Shown piece by piece: positions 6,904-8,924 of a stretch of 8,924 nt of DNA (position 1 is the first letter of the stretch; each line of letters starts with the position of its first letter). The stretch covers positions 1-8,924 of the forward strand of contig JAQICK010000218.1 in NCBI GenBank assembly GCA_027858595.1, written 5' to 3'. Below the pieces are notes generated by a model, which was not told where the DNA came from, searched no databases, and worked only from the letters and a program-made list of their open reading frames with translations. Source of the stretch: Melioribacteraceae bacterium. GTDB lineage: Bacteria > Bacteroidota > Ignavibacteria > Ignavibacteriales > Melioribacteraceae. The translations under genes were made by a program, and so were the position numbers.

Positions 6904-6910
6904 ACATAAA

Positions 6911-8146
6911 TTATATTGTATGAACTACCAAACCATCTCTAAGTTTTGGCTCAAACCAAGTAGATTTTGGTGGCATTGTTTCACCGGCATTTGAGATGTT
7001 TATTAAATCATCAACGCTTACTGGATACAGTGTAAAAGCAACTTTTGCTGCATTAGAATTAACACGTTTCTCTAATTCCTCTGTTCCACGTATTCCACCA
7101 ATAAAATCAATATTATTATCTGTGCGTGGGTCAGAAATACCGAGAACTGGTTCTAACAAAAAGTTTTGAAGAAGCGAAACATCTAATTTATCGCCAACAG
7201 CTTCACCAGGAATTACATTTTCGTTTGGTGTTAGCATGTGCCACTTTTTGTTTAGATACATTCCAATTTTACCTTTTTCTGTTGGAGAGGAAGTTTCAGA
7301 ATCTTCAATTGTAAAATTAGCTTTTACTTTTTCAATAAAATCTTTGTTGGTTAAATTATTTAACTCAAAAACTGCTCTATTGTATGGAAGAATTTTTAAT
7401 TGTTCTGCGGGGAAAAGCACAGCCATAAAATAATTATATTCCTCTTCACCAGTATGTGTTGCATTTTCTTCCAACTTAACTTTTTGAGCACGGCTAGCAC
7501 TTGCTGCTCTATGATGACCATCAGCAATGTAAAGATGATCGGCTTTTTCAATTTCAAAAGTTATAATATCATTTGCTTCTTTAGGCATAACCCAAATTGT
7601 GTGCGTAACTTCATCTGGAGTTGTAAAATCATAAACTGGATCGTTGTTTTGAATTGTTTTTTCAACCAAATCATTTACATCTGTGATGCCTTTATAGGTT
7701 AGAAACACTGCACCGGTTTGAACATTAGTAGTTACAATGTGATTTGTTCTATCATCTTCTTTTGCACGCCGAGTTTTTTCGTGCTTCATAATTATATCGT
7801 TGTTATAATCATCAACAGAAAAAGTTGCTGCTATTCCAACCTGTATAACATCTTTCCAAATTAATCTGTAAATGTAGAAGCTTGCTTCATCATCTGTAAC
7901 AAGGGGAGCTTCTTGGATTAAACGTTGCATGTTGGAATTTGCTTTTTGATAAACTTCATCCGAATAAACATCTGTCTTTTTATCAAATTCAACTTCCGAA
8001 CGAGTAACGCGCAAAAATGAAATAGGATTGTCTTTTGCTAATTCGGCTGCTTCCTCGCGGTTAACAACATCGTAAGGAACACTTGCAACAAGATGAGCAA
8101 CTCGTGGGTCTGGTCTTAATCCTTTGAAAGGTCTAATTACTGCCAT
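6911..8146 (-). CDS. DUF1015 family protein, possible free-serine kinase
   Basis: The 411-residue protein is a full-length member of the DUF1015 family (COG4198). It shows the family's opening VIRPFKGLRPDP, the motif VPYDVVNREEA (23-33), NPISFLRVTRSE (40-51), HEKTRRAKEDDR (122-133), the hallmark YIADGHHRAA (206-215) and LPYNR (253-257). The His-rich ADGHHR segment and the HE..T...K..DR segment are the likely active site. The fold is thought to be related to ParB/SbnI-like kinases. From memory, members have been connected with phosphorylating free serine to phosphoserine, but I cannot verify this here. The position directly before serC fits a role in phosphoserine metabolism. No signal peptide or membrane segment is present. 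The start has a near-perfect ribosome site (AAAGGAGG). The 205-bp upstream gap holds one large palindrome and otherwise AT-rich sequence with no other gene. Confidence 0.9.
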   Translation of the reverse strand: MAVIRPFKGLRPDPRVAHLVASVPYDVVNREEAAELAKDNPISFLRVTRSEVEFDKKTDVYSDEVYQKANSNMQRLIQEAPLVTDDEASFYIYRLIWKDVIQVGIAATFSVDDYNNDIIMKHEKTRRAKEDDRTNHIVTTNVQTGAVFLTYKGITDVNDLVEKTIQNNDPVYDFTTPDEVTHTIWVMPKEANDIITFEIEKADHLYIADGHHRAASASRAQKVKLEENATHTGEEEYNYFMAVLFPAEQLKILPYNRAVFELNNLTNKDFIEKVKANFTIEDSETSSPTEKGKIGMYLNKKWHMLTPNENVIPGEAVGDKLDVSLLQNFLLEPVLGISDPRTDNNIDFIGGIRGTEELEKRVNSNAAKVAFTLYPVSVDDLINISNAGETMPPKSTWFEPKLRDGLVVHTI

Positions 8147-8150
8147 TTTT

Positions 8151-8158
8151 CCTCCTTT
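8151..8158 (-). promoter_or_regulatory. Strong Shine-Dalgarno site of the DUF1015 gene
   Basis: The - strand reads AAAGGAGG four bases before the ATG at 8146. This is the best ribosome site in the window and fixes the start. Most other genes here have weak or no Shine-Dalgarno sequence, so this gene is probably well translated. Confidence 0.75.
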
Positions 8159-8279
8159 ATAACTAAAGAGTTTAAATAAAAATATTTATTAAATATGAAA
8201 CAAATTTAAGATATTTTAATGAGAATGTTTAAGAAAATAGAAATGAATAAGATTTTTGAATATTCGTGGGCATGGAATA

Positions 8280-8324
8280 ATATTATTGATTGCCGCCGAT
8301 TTATTCGTCGGCAATCAATAATAT
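8280..8324. repeat. Large imperfect palindrome downstream of the M3 peptidase gene
   Basis: Arms of 20 bases (8280-8299 and 8305-8324) pair with a single mismatch (8296 against 8308) around a 5-base loop (tttat). The inner half is GC-rich (TTGCCGCCGA), in contrast to the AT-rich gap around it. It starts 27 bases after the stop codon of the - strand peptidase gene and could end that transcript. There is no T-run on the - strand exit side, only TTATT, so it is not a textbook terminator. A dispersed palindromic repeat is equally plausible. Confidence 0.6.
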
Positions 8325-8351
8325 ATGTTTTAAAGAATCATAAGTTAAATT

Positions 8352-8924
8352 TTAGTTTAATCCCCTTCTTTTGATAAGAGGCTCAATACCTGGTTCTGAT
8401 CCACGGAATTTTTTGTAAAGTTCCATTGCATCTTCAGTACCTCCAGCGGATAAAATATATTTGCGATATTTTGATGCTAACTCAGGATTAAAAACATCTC
8501 CAGTTTTTTGAAAGGCTGCAAATGCATCAGCATCAAGAACTTCCGACCAAATGTAGCTGTAGTATCCAGAAGAATATCCACCAGCAAAAATATGATTAAA
8601 ATATGTGCTTCTGTAGCGTGGTTTAATTTCTGGAATTAATCCAATTTTATTCATCGAATTATTTTCAAAAGTAATTGCATCTACTGTAACTGGTTCTGTA
8701 ATTGTGTGCCAATCCATATCGAGGAAAGATGCAGCCAGATATTCTGTAGTTGCAAACCCTTGGTTAAACTTAGAAGCATTTTTGATTTTTTCAACTAACT
8801 CTGTAGGAATTACTTCTCCAGTTTCATAATGCTTTGCATATGTTTTTAGAACTTCTGGATGTAATGCCCAGTTCTCCATTACCTGCGAAGGGAACTCAAC
8901 AAAGTCGCGTGGAGTATCTGTGCC
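8352..8924 (-). CDS. M3-family oligopeptidase / peptidyl-dipeptidase, C-terminal part
   Basis: The frame enters from the right edge without a start codon and continues for 190 codons to TAA. The opening TDTPRDFVEFPSQVMENW is the conserved phrase that follows the HEXXH zinc site in M3A peptidases (Dcp, OpdA and oligopeptidase A-like enzymes). The zinc site itself is outside the window. Further family landmarks are FNQGFATTEYLAASFLDMDWH, the substrate-binding loop FAGGYSSGYYSYIWSEVLDADAFAAF, and the C-terminal RGSEPGIEPLIKRRGL. These enzymes cut dipeptides or short peptides. Some Bacteroidota versions are exported, but the N terminus needed to tell is missing. The ATG at 8879 is internal to the conserved region and not the true start. 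Dcp and OpdA cannot be separated from this fragment. Confidence 0.93.
   Translation of the reverse strand, partial: GTDTPRDFVEFPSQVMENWALHPEVLKTYAKHYETGEVIPTELVEKIKNASKFNQGFATTEYLAASFLDMDWHTITEPVTVDAITFENNSMNKIGLIPEIKPRYRSTYFNHIFAGGYSSGYYSYIWSEVLDADAFAAFQKTGDVFNPELASKYRKYILSAGGTEDAMELYKKFRGSEPGIEPLIKRRGLN

Noticed and set aside
7126..7702. Three + strand open frames opposite the DUF1015 gene
   Set aside because: They are antisense to conserved DUF1015 motifs and have no ribosome site or recognisable domain.

Overview
The window looks like low-GC chromosomal DNA from the Bacteroidota/Chlorobi group, most probably an Ignavibacteria-type bacterium. The strongest clue is a type IX secretion C-terminal sorting domain with the phrase FNLSQNYPNPFNPSTT at the end of the first gene. 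Shine-Dalgarno sites are mostly weak, one short lipoprotein is present, and the intergenic gaps hold many small palindromes. TAA, TAG and TGA all end genes here, so the code is the standard one. The lineage is inferred from these signals and not from any marker gene.

Left part, + strand (1-2954). A perfect 15-bp hairpin (44-76) follows the unidentified end of an upstream gene. Next come two exported-protein genes that both look broken. The first (105-1991) has a post-peptidase module, an FN3 domain, an alpha/beta domain and a type IX sorting domain. It has no usable start codon and no signal peptide, and its coding similarity begins where an M23 peptidase HLHF motif would be expected. The second (2007-2954) has a good signal peptide but an in-frame TAA after 39 codons, after which the same frame stays open for another 276 codons. 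A 31-33 bp palindromic element lies in frame inside the sorting domain of the first gene.

Middle part, - strand (5572 down to 2972). A probable three-gene operon encodes a small lipoprotein, a MauE/DoxX-like membrane protein fused to a thioredoxin-like domain with a CEHC motif, and an ATP-grasp ligase. Its job is unknown. It converges on the + strand pair with only a 17-nt gap.

Right part, - strand (8924 down to 5695). The C-terminal end of an M3-family oligopeptidase enters from the right edge and is followed by a large imperfect palindrome. Then come a DUF1015 gene with a strong ribosome binding site and serC (phosphoserine aminotransferase), separated by a 130-bp gap with a potentially structured element. 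Twin palindromes, one with the layout of an intrinsic terminator, close serC. The DUF1015-serC pairing points to phosphoserine/serine metabolism.

No tRNA, rRNA, CRISPR array or intact insertion sequence is visible. No gene-free stretch exceeds 300 bases; the longest is 8147-8351. Nothing here can be called a proven new system. The best candidates for a second look are the damaged secretion-substrate pair, the palindrome inside a coding region, and the lipoprotein/MauE-Trx/ATP-grasp operon.
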